Assembly (NCBI GenBank): GCA_012270795.1
Contig: JAAXHO010000206.1
Coordinates: forward strand, 1-64,000
Length of the DNA: 64,000 bases
Direction of reading: 5' to 3'
Origin: Candidatus Poribacteria bacterium
Lineage (GTDB): Bacteria; Poribacteria; WGA-4E; WGA-3G
Position 1 is the first letter of the stretch. Every line of letters starts with the position of its first letter. The position numbers and the translations under genes were made by a program. The notes beneath the pieces were generated by a model. The model was not told the origin of the DNA, ran no database searches, and was given only the letters and a program-made list of their open reading frames with translations. Below are positions 25,520-33,819 of this stretch, in pieces.

Positions 25520-26533
25520 TTAGTGTGGATCGCCAGTTAATTTGTTAAGCGTTTGCAATTGTCTTGGATCAGCGATTATAAAGAGCCCATCCCCCGCTTC
25601 AATTTCCCAATCCCCTGATGGATTGTATATATAGGTTCCATCTTTACTGCGAAGTGCGATAACAACTAATCCGGTCTCTTCTTGAATGTGTGAATCTCGT
25701 AAGAGGACACCATCAAGTTTAGATTCTGGTTGGACAATAGATTCAGCGAACCTTGCAGTTTGTCGACTCTCCTGCATTTTGGTAAGAAAATCGATGAGAT
25801 GCGGTTCAAGAATCCCAGATGCCAGTCGGATACCTCCAATATGATCAGGCAAAACAACTTCATCAGCACCTGCGGTCATAAGTTTTTCAGGTGAATTATG
25901 TTCTACTGCTTTGGATGCGACCCGTAAGGTAGGGTTTAGGTTCTTGGCTGAGATAACTACAAATAGATTGTCTTGGTCACGACTGAGGCATGCAACAAGA
26001 CCTTTTGCGCGTTCAACACCTGCACGAATGAGTATATCATCGTCGGTTGCATCCCCGTGTATGTGTAGAAATTCTCGTGTTTCAGCGAGGTGTTCCAGCC
26101 GTTCTTCATCCATCTCAATCCCGACGAAATGAGATTCAGACTTCAGCATTTCATCAAGAACATGCACCCCGGTATCCCCGAGTCCGCAGATTATATAGTG
26201 ATTGGATAATTTGTCAACAGTTCGTAGCATTTTTCTATGTTTAAAAAAACTCTGTAATTGTCCCTCAACGAGAAAAGCAGTTGCGATTGTAACACTATAT
26301 GCAAATATCCCAAAACCACCGATAAGTAGGAATAGGGTGAAGGCGCGACTAGGAACTCCCATCCCCATGGCATCATACCCAGTAGTTGTTAATGTAATAA
26401 CGGTCATCCAAACTGAATCAAATAATTTCCAATCAAGAGTGTCCTTTTCAAGTATGGAATATCCAACAGTACCAATGATTATGAGACCAAACAACAGACT
26501 AAAGGCGATAATTATCTTGCGTTGATAATTCAT
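25520..26533 (-). CDS. Potassium channel with RCK (TrkA-N/TrkA-C) regulatory domains
   Basis: 337 residues. Two membrane helices flank a pore loop whose filter reads TTTGYDAMG (T49-G57) instead of the usual TVGYGD. Then comes a TrkA-N Rossmann domain with CGLGDTG (116-122) for NAD or nucleotide, and a TrkA-C domain (about 250-332). It is a ligand-gated two-helix channel like MthK or Kch in plan. The altered filter may change ion selectivity. ATG 26533 has GGAAG upstream. Confidence 0.88.
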   Translation of the reverse strand: MNYQRKIIIAFSLLFGLIIIGTVGYSILEKDTLDWKLFDSVWMTVITLTTTGYDAMGMGVPSRAFTLFLLIGGFGIFAYSVTIATAFLVEGQLQSFFKHRKMLRTVDKLSNHYIICGLGDTGVHVLDEMLKSESHFVGIEMDEERLEHLAETREFLHIHGDATDDDILIRAGVERAKGLVACLSRDQDNLFVVISAKNLNPTLRVASKAVEHNSPEKLMTAGADEVVLPDHIGGIRLASGILEPHLIDFLTKMQESRQTARFAESIVQPESKLDGVLLRDSHIQEETGLVVIALRSKDGTYIYNPSGDWEIEAGDGLFIIADPRQLQTLNKLTGDPH

Positions 26534-26608
26534 TGTCTTCCATTTTGATGTTGTCCAAGTGACAAATTACATCAAGTTTCGGTTTTTGCACTGGCAACTT
26601 GACGAAAT

Positions 26609-27019
26609 TTAAGAAAAAGTGTTTTCTTCCTCTTTTGTTACTTGATTAGTTTGTTCTGCTTCTGGCGGCGTGTTGTTTTCACTTGCCGTTTCTTCTAATG
26701 ATGTTTCATCTGATTTATCAGATTCAGGTGCTGCTTTTTGGTTATTGGCTGCACGAATATATCCCATTCTGAGTTCATAGAGTGAGTTTGCTAAGAAGTT
26801 GGATTCAGGTGCGGATAAGTTTCCTTTTGTTTTTTGTTCAAGCATCTCTAAGGTATCAATCATTCGCTTCGCTAATCCGAGATTGACAATTACTTTCTCA
26901 GTTTCTGGGTCTCGAAATCCGTGTAGATAAAGATGTGCTGTCGTAATTAGGTCTCTAACAAAAGTTTCAAAATCAACCGGTGGTAGTTGGATCTCTTCCT
27001 CATTGGTCTTTTCTTCCAT
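26609..27019 (-). CDS. DUF1844 protein
   Basis: 136 residues. The conserved core is PPVDFETFVRDLITTAHLYL followed by an LAKRMIDTLEMLEQKTKGNL helix, as in DUF1844. The C-terminal 40 residues are acidic and low complexity (SDKSDETSLEETASENNTPP). The family's function is not established. CAGGAGAG lies before ATG 27019. It is 75 bp upstream of the potassium channel gene and probably cotranscribed with it. Confidence 0.85.
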   Translation of the reverse strand: MEEKTNEEEIQLPPVDFETFVRDLITTAHLYLHGFRDPETEKVIVNLGLAKRMIDTLEMLEQKTKGNLSAPESNFLANSLYELRMGYIRAANNQKAAPESDKSDETSLEETASENNTPPEAEQTNQVTKEEENTFS

Positions 27020-27105
27020 GTGTCTCTCCTGATTTGACGCAAAGGTTCCGATGCATAATGTTCCGGAGGTTTACAGATATTATTTTGTGTGTTTCAATAG
27101 CAAAA

Positions 27106-27474
27106 TTATTCGTCTAAGACGATAATTTGTGCAAGCAGGCTTCCCGCTTGATTGTTATTGTTCGGATTTTCATTCATAGCAAGAAAAATAACACCGTCTG
27201 CGGGGGCGGGATTATCGTATCGTGATCCGACAGCAAAAACGTTACTCCCGATTTTCGCAACAAGTGCACCGATATTGGTTCCAGGAAGAAGATAGTTGTC
27301 GCCGCCCGGGGTTTTCGGGACTCCGTCAGCACCACACCATCCAGTTCTATTTTGCAGGTCTGGCGACCATGCCCCATCGGCATCAATAATGATACGCTGT
27401 CCTTTTTTTACACGTACATAACTTTCTTGCCAAACAGGACTCGGTCGTGCAGTCCGAATAACTGTTAACGCCAT
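27106..27474 (-). CDS. PA-IL (LecA)-like galactose-binding lectin domain protein
   Basis: 122 residues with one beta-sandwich domain. The pattern matches PA-IL-like proteins: VRVKKGQRIIIDADGAWSPD, GWCGADGVPKTPGGDNYLLP, IGALVAKIGSNVFAVGSRYD and ADGVIFLAMNENPNNNNQAG. The last stretch supplies the Asn and Asp residues of the calcium/sugar site. No signal peptide is visible. AAAGGAAA precedes ATG 27474. Sugar binding is inferred from fold. Confidence 0.75.
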   Translation of the reverse strand: MALTVIRTARPSPVWQESYVRVKKGQRIIIDADGAWSPDLQNRTGWCGADGVPKTPGGDNYLLPGTNIGALVAKIGSNVFAVGSRYDNPAPADGVIFLAMNENPNNNNQAGSLLAQIIVLDE

Positions 27475-27501
27475 TCAATTTTCCTTTCAGTATTCAAGAG
27501 T

Positions 27502-27528
27502 GGACGGTCAATAGATAAGTGACCGCCC
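27502..27528. other. Intergenic hairpin between lectin and cyclophilin genes
   Basis: GGACGGTCA (27502-27510) pairs with TGACCGCCC (27520-27528) with one mismatch and a 9-bp loop. No T-tract follows on the minus strand. It may trim or attenuate the transcript between the genes at 27536 and 27106. Confidence 0.4.
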
Positions 27529-27535
27529 AATTTTA

Positions 27536-28213
27536 TTACTCGCTTTCTTCATTATTCTCTGTGTCAGTGTTTTTTGTGTCACGTTCACGTATTGTGATAT
27601 TCACAATCTTATCATCTTTTTCAATACTGTCTAACACCTCTAAACCGTTGGTAACTTTTCCAAGAACGGTAAAATCTGATTCAAGTTCAACGACATCTTT
27701 ACAGATAAGGAATTCTTCCCCATCTGATACATTTGCATCGTCTTCCTTTGCTATTTGTAAGATAACACCTTTTTCAAGTGCTTGTTCGCCTTTTTCAAAG
27801 GGAAGCGTTTCATCAACAAAATCAGAACCCGCTTGTATATAAAGTTCTTCCACAGTATGAAAGGAAGAATTTTTATATAATCCCTTGCTCGCGTTTTTTA
27901 TAAAGTTTTTTGATGCATTTGGTGCATCAGTTGCGTAAAACTCAAACTCTATTTTACCTTTTGCTGTTTCAATAACAGCGATTGCGTTGGCTGCTTCTAT
28001 TAGAGGTTTGGCTTCCGCTTCAGTCGTCTCAGTTTCAGGTGCTTGTGTAATGACTGTTTGTTCAGTTTCAGGTTTGTCGGTGGTATCAGTCTGTTCGTTG
28101 GTTGCTGCATCCTTTTCTTCTTGTGGAGAACAGCTGAACAGAATGGTCATGGACAAACAAACGAAAAATACGAGGGTAATGGAAAATAGGTTAGTTTTCT
28201 GTTGCCTTAACAT
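27536..28213 (-). CDS. Divergent cyclophilin-type peptidyl-prolyl isomerase lipoprotein
   Basis: 225 residues. A lipoprotein signal ends in LFSC (cysteine about residue 28), followed by a Glu/Thr-rich linker and a cyclophilin-like domain (VIETAKGKIEFEFYATDAPN, then IKNASKGLYKNSSFHTVE). The usual F-H-R-x-I active-site block is changed to SFHTVEELYIQ and the glutamine-rich core is missing, so isomerase activity is doubtful. It overlaps the end of the upstream, more typical cyclophilin gene by 23 bp; the two look like a tandem duplication in which one copy diverged. Confidence 0.8.
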   Translation of the reverse strand: MLRQQKTNLFSITLVFFVCLSMTILFSCSPQEEKDAATNEQTDTTDKPETEQTVITQAPETETTEAEAKPLIEAANAIAVIETAKGKIEFEFYATDAPNASKNFIKNASKGLYKNSSFHTVEELYIQAGSDFVDETLPFEKGEQALEKGVILQIAKEDDANVSDGEEFLICKDVVELESDFTVLGKVTNGLEVLDSIEKDDKIVNITIRERDTKNTDTENNEESE

Positions 28214-28796
28214 AATTTGACTTTGCCTCCAATCGGATTTTTGTCATGGTATCGCCAACAACTAATGTATCAACGATCTCCATGCCTTGTATGACTCCCC
28301 CGAAGGTGGTATATTGTCCATCCAGATGCGGTTGCGGTTTCAAGCAGATGTAAAACTGGCTACCAGCCGAATTCGGAAATTGTGATCGTGCCATAGCGAT
28401 TGTACCTCTGATGTGTTTCCGCTGGTTCGGATTTGTGTATTCATCTACAATCTTCCAACCCGGACCACCAAAACCGTCACCATTTGGGCAACCTCCCTGA
28501 ACAATATTCAAGCCGGGGTAATTCTCTATACGATGAAATATCAATCCATCGTAGAACTTCTGGTTTATTAATTTTTTGAAGTTTTCAACTGCCACGGGGG
28601 CAGACTCGGTGTAGAATTCGATCACGATTGTACCTTTTTCAGTTGTAATAACTGCGACCTGTTCTGTAGTTGTAGTAGTTTCTTGTTCTACAGCAGTAGG
28701 TTCCTGCTCTGTAGGTTGTTCATTTTTCGGTGTTGCACAACTTATTATGGTTAGCAAAACAGCAATTGGTGTTAGTAAATAAGTGTAGGTCTTCAT
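28191..28796 (-). CDS. Cyclophilin-type peptidyl-prolyl isomerase lipoprotein
   Basis: 201 residues. Lipobox TIISC (cysteine about 20), a Glu/Thr linker, then a canonical small bacterial cyclophilin: TEKGTIVIEFYTESAPVAVE, FYDGLIFHRIENYPGLNIVQ, GTIAMARSQFPNSAGSQFYI and DGQYTTFGGVIQGMEIVD. The catalytic arginine (FHRI), Gln and Phe residues are present. It would fold secreted proteins in the periplasm. AAGGAAT lies before ATG 28796. Confidence 0.9.
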   Translation of the reverse strand: MKTYTYLLTPIAVLLTIISCATPKNEQPTEQEPTAVEQETTTTTEQVAVITTEKGTIVIEFYTESAPVAVENFKKLINQKFYDGLIFHRIENYPGLNIVQGGCPNGDGFGGPGWKIVDEYTNPNQRKHIRGTIAMARSQFPNSAGSQFYICLKPQPHLDGQYTTFGGVIQGMEIVDTLVVGDTMTKIRLEAKSNYVKATEN

Positions 28797-28819
28797 TAAT
28801 ATTCCTTCTTGTCAGTAAT

Positions 28820-29602
28820 TTATTTTGTTTTGATGCGTGCCCATGTTGTTGTGAGTTTGTCTTGAGGAAGGACACTTAACGTTTGAGGATTTTCCATATC
28901 TTTTTTGAGTTCCTCTTCTGTGAGAGGATAGTTGTACATTTTTATTTCGTCAAGGGCACCGTTGACAAAACGTTGACCTCCTCCGCGTGCTCCGATAAAA
29001 AGTGGGTCATCGTTGCCAGTAAGTGTTCCTTTGCATTCCAATTCTCTATTGAGTTCGCCATCAATATACAATTTGATTGTGGTACCGTCCCATGTGCCTG
29101 CAATAAAGTGCCAATCTCCATCCTGTATATTCCCACCGATGTTTTCGTCGTCACAATGTTCTGGTAAATCATAGAATTGGAGGATTGACCCTTGTCGGTA
29201 GTACGGTGCAAGCGTATACAAACCTGCTTTCCAAGTGGTTCCTTTTTCCACACCGGTTTGTTCAGCACCTGCTGGATTGAGTTTTGCCCACATTTCGATC
29301 GTTATGCCATCAACCATGTCTAAGCTATCATCGTCAGGAATCTCCCCCCAAGATGCACCATCAAATTGAATTGCTTTTCCGAACTTGCCATCAACTATTT
29401 CAACATTCCCATGGAAGGTTGCATCATTACTAAATTTCGAGAGATCTTCTGCAACATCATTTCTCAATTCATCAAAAGTAAGGTGTAATACAAGGTCTTG
29501 TGCAAAACATATTCCGTTCAAAAATAGTGTGATTAACACAAGAACGTATACAGGGTATACAGGAAGGGCAGTTGGGTAACGGTTACTTATCAAATGTATC
29601 AT
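28820..29602 (-). CDS. Secreted LamG-domain (concanavalin A-like lectin) protein
   Basis: 260 residues with an N-terminal signal sequence (LVLITLFLNGICFAQ, cleavage about 34). One LamG/LamGL jelly-roll follows: LVLHLTFDELRNDVAEDLSK, GKFGKAIQFDGASWGEIPDD, ITIEMWAKLNP, DGDWHFIAGTWDGTTIKLYI and VNGALDEIKMYNYPLTEEEL. Such domains bind carbohydrate or mediate contact at the cell surface. It lies 23 bp upstream of the cyclophilin gene on the same strand. GAGGT precedes ATG 29602. Confidence 0.88.
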   Translation of the reverse strand: MIHLISNRYPTALPVYPVYVLVLITLFLNGICFAQDLVLHLTFDELRNDVAEDLSKFSNDATFHGNVEIVDGKFGKAIQFDGASWGEIPDDDSLDMVDGITIEMWAKLNPAGAEQTGVEKGTTWKAGLYTLAPYYRQGSILQFYDLPEHCDDENIGGNIQDGDWHFIAGTWDGTTIKLYIDGELNRELECKGTLTGNDDPLFIGARGGGQRFVNGALDEIKMYNYPLTEEELKKDMENPQTLSVLPQDKLTTTWARIKTK

Positions 29603-29971
29603 ATAGTTTGTACCTCATTCAAACAGTTTGTCAGTATTATTAGTGCAGAACTTCACATTTTATTGTTCAACACATCTAAGAATATCATACACTGTTTAAG
29701 GATACCAAAACTTTTAAGAAAAGTCAAGGAATTTCTTAAAGGCGCGGTTAGGAAACGACACTGAGGTATTAACTTTCAGCAAATCTCAATAACGGAAAAC
29801 TCTTAAAACTGAATAACCCTGTTATAGTATTGACATCCTCAACTATTTTTGATATACTTGTATAACATTGGTTCAAAGTAATTCAGACTTTGTCGCAATA
29901 TGTAAACAAAAATAGAGTTTTTTATCAACAATACCCCATCAATAATTTCTAAGAAAGCATCGTTTTATCTA
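29603..29971. other. Divergent intergenic region
   Basis: No gene seen. It separates the minus-strand LamG gene from the plus-strand TRAP permease and carries a consensus-like promoter at 29830-29858 followed by an AT-rich leader of about 110 bp. Confidence 0.5.
29830..29858 (+). promoter_or_regulatory. Strong putative sigma70 promoter for the TRAP permease
   Basis: TTGACA (29830-29835), a 17-bp spacer and TATACT (29853-29858). This is the closest to consensus in the region. Confidence 0.75.
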
Positions 29972-31906
29972 TTGAAACATATAAAACAAACCCTAATCCT
30001 TCCAGTTGCAGTAGTTCTGAGCATCTTTATCCTTGCCGAAGTCAACTATCCGTTGCTAAAACCTCAATCTGCGTTAGCACTTTTTGCGATGTTTGGGTTG
30101 ATAGTAGTATTTTTGAAATATCCCCTTCACCCAAATCTCGCTGAAAACCGCATCTGTCACATACTTGATTACGGACTTGTAGTGAGTGTTGTCTTATGTT
30201 TTGGCTACGTTGTCATACAAACTGAACCGATATTTAATAGGTTATGGTTAAAAGGTGTATTTCTCGGTGAACGTGCCTCAGATGAACACATACTGGATTT
30301 CTATGTCGGTGGATTTGGCCTCTTGTTGATTTTAGAGGCAACCCGTCGTGCAATCGGTCTAACACTACCTTTACTCGCTATTGCCTTTCTACTCTATGCA
30401 TATTTCGGTCAGTTTTTGCCAAGTTGGTTGTTTCCACATCGTGGTTATTCTGTACAACGAATAATCAGTTCAACATTCTTGCATGGGGGTGTATTTGGTG
30501 TTGCCCTACGAGTTATGTTCACTTATGTGTTCCTGTTTGTACTGTTCGGTACTTTTTTAGAACGGACAGGTGCTACGGCATATATCCTAAATTTAGCAAG
30601 ACGTATATTTGGAACGAGTTCGGGAAGTCCTGCCAAGGTCGCGGTGATAGGAAGCGGCATGATGGGGTCTCTCTCCGGTTCAGCTGTGGCGAACACTGCA
30701 ACAACGGGTACATTTACTATTCCGTTGATGCGGAGTGTGGGGTTTCAACCAGCTATCGCAGGGGGAATTGAAGCCGCAGCGAGTTCCGGTGGGGCATTAG
30801 TCCCTCCGATTATGGGGGCAGCCGCATACATGATGTTGGAAATCGTCCAACCCTCTGTCACCTATCTGGAAATCATCAGAGCAGCACTCGTACCAGCAGT
30901 TCTCTACTATACCGGGCTACTGCTCATGGTTCACTTTTATGCAAAGCGATCTATAGACACATCCTCTAATACTGCACACACTACAGATGCGACTAAAGAA
31001 AATGGTGAATTAGAAGAGCCCGTTTTAGATGCATCACTATACCCAAAGAGAGAATATGAACAGAAAAATGCACAAAAGAATCCTCCTGCAGAAAAACTTC
31101 CTAAGATGCAAGGAGTAGTGTTCTTCGCTGCGTTTTTAACTTTGATTCTTTTCCTACTCCTGGGTGCTACACCGTTCCGTGCGGTCAGTTGGAGTTTACT
31201 GGTCATTTTAGTCGTGAGTCTGTTTCATTCAAAAACCCGTGTGGGTGTCAAAGGGATACTAAAAGCGATGGAAAACGCAGGACATAGTGGTGTTTCCCTA
31301 ATTGCTGCTGCATCATGTGTCGGGATTATCCTTGGTGTTGTTACATTCACTGGTGTCGGATCAAAACTACCAAGTGCACTATTGCCGCTTGCTGAAACGA
31401 ACCTATTTCTTGCACTTATATTGCTCATGGTCTCAACTATCATATTGGGTATGGGGCTACCGTCCTCAGTGTGTTATCTCTTAATGGCGATTTTACTCGG
31501 AAATGTTCTTGTTAAATTAGGTGTCGTTCCACTCGCAGCACACTTTTTTATCTTCTATTTCGGAATGATGTCCATGGTAACACCACCGGTCGCGCTTGCA
31601 GCATATACTGCTGCTGCAATTGCGGACTCCAACATCATGCAGACCGCGTTCGCTGCGTTTCGGTTTGCACTTGTTGGGTTTGCGCTCCCTTATGCTTTTG
31701 TATTACGACCAGAACTCCTACTACTTGGAGGAGATGGTGGCGATCCTGAAATCTGGCGAGTTCTTATGACCGTTTCACTTACTTTAGCAGGAACAGTCGT
31801 CCTTGCAATGAGTGTTGCAGGATATGCTTTCAGAAACCTACGTTATTGGGAAAGGTTGGCAATGTTTTTTGCAGCAATGCTACTCTTTTTTATTCCTCTC
31901 CCATAA
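29972..31906 (+). CDS. TRAP transporter fused permease (4TM/12TM)
   Basis: 644 residues and about 16 membrane helices, the fused DctQ-DctM form. Characteristic loops include LPSWLFPHRGYSVQRIISST, VIGSGMMGSLSGSAVANTAT, GGIEAAASSGGALVPPIMGA, IILGMGLPSSVCYLLMAILL and MSMVTPPVALAAYTAAAIAD. A charged cytoplasmic loop (about 330-375) links the halves. It imports organic acids or similar solutes with a sodium gradient and normally pairs with a TAXI-type periplasmic binding protein, which is not in this neighbourhood. The start is TTG 29972; no strong ribosome site is visible. Confidence 0.92.
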   Translation: MKHIKQTLILPVAVVLSIFILAEVNYPLLKPQSALALFAMFGLIVVFLKYPLHPNLAENRICHILDYGLVVSVVLCFGYVVIQTEPIFNRLWLKGVFLGERASDEHILDFYVGGFGLLLILEATRRAIGLTLPLLAIAFLLYAYFGQFLPSWLFPHRGYSVQRIISSTFLHGGVFGVALRVMFTYVFLFVLFGTFLERTGATAYILNLARRIFGTSSGSPAKVAVIGSGMMGSLSGSAVANTATTGTFTIPLMRSVGFQPAIAGGIEAAASSGGALVPPIMGAAAYMMLEIVQPSVTYLEIIRAALVPAVLYYTGLLLMVHFYAKRSIDTSSNTAHTTDATKENGELEEPVLDASLYPKREYEQKNAQKNPPAEKLPKMQGVVFFAAFLTLILFLLLGATPFRAVSWSLLVILVVSLFHSKTRVGVKGILKAMENAGHSGVSLIAAASCVGIILGVVTFTGVGSKLPSALLPLAETNLFLALILLMVSTIILGMGLPSSVCYLLMAILLGNVLVKLGVVPLAAHFFIFYFGMMSMVTPPVALAAYTAAAIADSNIMQTAFAAFRFALVGFALPYAFVLRPELLLLGGDGGDPEIWRVLMTVSLTLAGTVVLAMSVAGYAFRNLRYWERLAMFFAAMLLFFIPLP

Positions 31907-31973
31907 ATTCCATAAATTACTGTATTTAGTTTTAAGAATTATCAGTTGATGAGTGTTACTATATGTTTATATC

Positions 31974-32092
31974 GTAGGTCGGGTAGAGCTTGCGAAACCC
32001 GACATGATAACCGCAAACAATACATGTCGGGTTTCGCTACGCTCTACCCGGGGAATGCCAATAAGGCATTCATACCGTTGATTTGGACCTAC
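31974..32092. repeat. GTAGGTCGGGTAGAG hairpin element with a nested insertion
   Basis: The two core arms are GTAGGTCGGGTAGAGCTTGC (left) and GTTTCGCTACGCTCTACCCG (right). The final GGACCTAC is split from the rest by an inserted stretch containing its own hairpin AATGCC/GGCATT (32054-32070). Confidence 0.7.
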
Positions 32093-32230
32093 AAGTGGTC
32101 ATATTGAAATGTGAAAAAATAGTAGTAAAACCGAAAACAAAATAACCCTGAATGGATATAAGGGTGTGGAAAGTTTTTATCACCCTTTTATCAGAATCAC
32201 GGATTCCACGGATTTCACTGCGTGCTTCAG

Positions 32231-32368
32231 AATCTCGGAATGCGCGGAGTACACGGAAAACACTGAAAAGATACCCCCCAATAAATAGTATTGCTTATAT
32301 GATGTTTATACTTAGCAATAAATTGTGATGCAGCAGTCTTTTCCGCGTCTTCCGCGCATTCCGAGATT
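32231..32368. repeat. Element with perfect 18-bp inverted repeats
   Basis: AATCTCGGAATGCGCGGA at 32231-32248 is the exact complement of 32351-32368. ATCACGGATTCCACGGATTT-type sequence lies just outside on the left. No gene between. Confidence 0.65.
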
Positions 32369-32424
32369 CCGAATCCAAAACCGCGCTATCAGCCGATAGC
32401 CGACTGCTGAAAGCCATTGGATAT

Positions 32425-33130
32425 ATATTGGAAATCCCAATAAACAAACACAATAAAGCAAAGTATCCTAACACCATATAATGTATAATATTACTATGAA
32501 AAATAAAAACTCAACATCTCAACTCAAAAAACACCTTAAAATGAGGAAAATTTCCCGAGAAAAAACCGTTCCAAAAACTGAAAAATGAAAAAACTCAAAA
32601 AAATTTTTACGTTTTCGAAAAAAACTCTTTTAGACCTTTATACGACTGGGCTGAAAGCCATTTTGCAAAACATACCACGGTATGTTATTTCATACCACGT
32701 GGTATGTTTTGCAAAATTTTAGTTATCAAAAAATTGTATGTATAATCTCATTAATTCAACAAAAAAATAAACAAAAAATGTAATGTACAAAAACTTTACA
32801 CACCCTGGATATCAGGGTTATTCAGTTTTAGGTTTTTTAGATGAATATGTTAACATACGTTAATTGATATGTTTGTTTATTGTCGGTTTGATATTCCCTT
32901 TGTCTGAGCCAGGATTTTCAGGATTTCCAGATGGCCAGGATTACCTCATCAATAGTTGTTGATACAGATTTATGCTAACTTATGAATGGTGCGTAATACC
33001 TCAAACTCATCATCCTGAAAATCTGATAATCCTGGTTCAGACAAAAAGCGTGAATACTACAAAAACGCTTGTATTTACCAATTTAGAACCTAAACCAATA
33101 GTTAACATAACTTACTAAGAATTCTTAAAA
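32425..33130 (+). repeat. AT-rich mosaic repeat, copy 1 (inverted copy at 61995-62632)
   Basis: Several blocks match the complement of the 62-kb region: AAATCCCAATAAACAAACAC, ATAATGTATAATATTACTAT, AAAAACTCAAAAAAATTTTT followed by ACGTTTTCGAAAAAAA, the CATACCACG palindrome, and the block around AATATGTTAACATACGTTAA. Block order is rearranged between the copies. It includes a GTCTGAGCCAGGATT inverted-repeat unit (32902-33046). Non-coding in both places. Confidence 0.75.
32661..32716. repeat. Double CATACCACG palindrome (operator-like)
   Basis: Perfect 19-bp arms (TTTTGCAAAACATACCACG, 32661-32679, and its complement at 32698-32716). Within them are two adjacent dyads, CATACCACGGTATG and CATACCACGTGGTATG. 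The same double dyad is conserved at 62007-62052 although much of the surrounding sequence has drifted. Confidence 0.65.
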
Positions 33131-33161
33131 CTAAATAAACCTGCCTAGATATAAACACTAC

Positions 33162-33190
33162 TTGAAAGTGTTTTTGTCTTATACTATAAT
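33162..33190 (+). promoter_or_regulatory. Putative sigma70 promoter upstream of DUF3311/symporter genes
   Basis: TTGAAA (33162-33167), a 17-bp spacer and TATAAT (33185-33190). A hairpin element (33231-33320) lies between it and the first gene. Confidence 0.55.
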
Positions 33191-33230
33191 GATTACAGTT
33201 GTTTCCAACATATATGGTGAATTATTGAAA

Positions 33231-33320
33231 TAATTATACACATCTTCTGTAGGAGCGACCTCCTGGTCGCGACCGGGAGGTCGCTCCTACAACTCAGAAT
33301 GTAGAATTAATTGTATAATC
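33231..33320. repeat. GTAGGAGCGACCTCC hairpin element
   Basis: A near-perfect palindrome (33249-33290) with arms GTAGGAGCGACCTCC and its complement, bounded by outer repeats AATTATACA/TGTATAATC. Core shared with 3809 and 56815. Confidence 0.75.
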
Positions 33321-33436
33321 TACCATAAATATGATTTCTGATCTAAGCCCTAAAATGAATGTATTGTTGAGATATGATGCTCTAATGTAAAAATAGATGT
33401 AACTTAAGAAATAATTGATGAAACTGGTGAATAGGT

Positions 33437-33622
33437 ATGAATACTGCACTCAGAAGGATTCTATATAGTTTGTTAGTTGTGTTGTATGTGCTTCATAACG
33501 ACTTTTGGTTTTGGGGAACATCGCAAATAGTCTTGGGTTTACCAATCGGATTACTCTATCATATCGTTTTCTGCATTGCTGCCTCTCTACTTATGTATTC
33601 CTTAGTCAAATATGTCATGTGA
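33437..33622 (+). CDS. DUF3311 small membrane protein
   Basis: 61 residues with two hydrophobic helices. The motif LHNDFWFWGTSQIVLGLPIG followed by LLYHIVF is typical of DUF3311. These proteins are usually encoded directly before a sodium/solute symporter and may be small subunits of it. Here the symporter gene starts 198 bp downstream, and a hairpin element has inserted in between. ATG 33437 follows AGGT closely, a weak site. Confidence 0.8.
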   Translation: MNTALRRILYSLLVVLYVLHNDFWFWGTSQIVLGLPIGLLYHIVFCIAASLLMYSLVKYVM

Positions 33623-33641
33623 GAAAAAGATTTATATAAGG

Positions 33642-33796
33642 TAACCTAAGTTGCAACCTACTTTGAAACGCTCTTGTTGGAGGGGTTTCTAACCCCGATT
33701 TATGACAAGTCGCATCAGCATCCGTTTTTTTATGTTTTCTGTTATCAATTGGGGTTAGAAACCCCTCCAACAAATAATGGGTTGCAACTTGAGTTA
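33642..33796. repeat. MITE-like element, TAACCTAAGTTGCAACC ends, GGAGGGGTTTCTAACCCC core
   Basis: Terminal inverted repeats TAACCTAAGTTGCAACC and TAACTCAAGTTGCAACC (complement of the right end). The core arms GTTGGAGGGGTTTCTAACCC and complement pair over about 28 bp. A close copy lies at 61784-61931. It interrupts the DUF3311-symporter gene pair. Confidence 0.8.
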
Positions 33797-33819
33797 AAAT
33801 AGTACAAAAGGTTAAAAAA

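Larger units (their letters stand above)
31907..33436. other. 1.5-kb gene-free, repeat-rich region
   Basis: No coding gene is convincing. The region is a mosaic of hairpin elements (31974, 32231, 32425-33130 and 33231) plus a promoter at 33162. It ends at the DUF3311 gene. Confidence 0.7.

Noticed and set aside
32500-33100. Possible CRISPR array suggested by repeated motifs
   Set aside because: The repeats are inverted hairpins of irregular spacing with no unique spacers and no cas genes.
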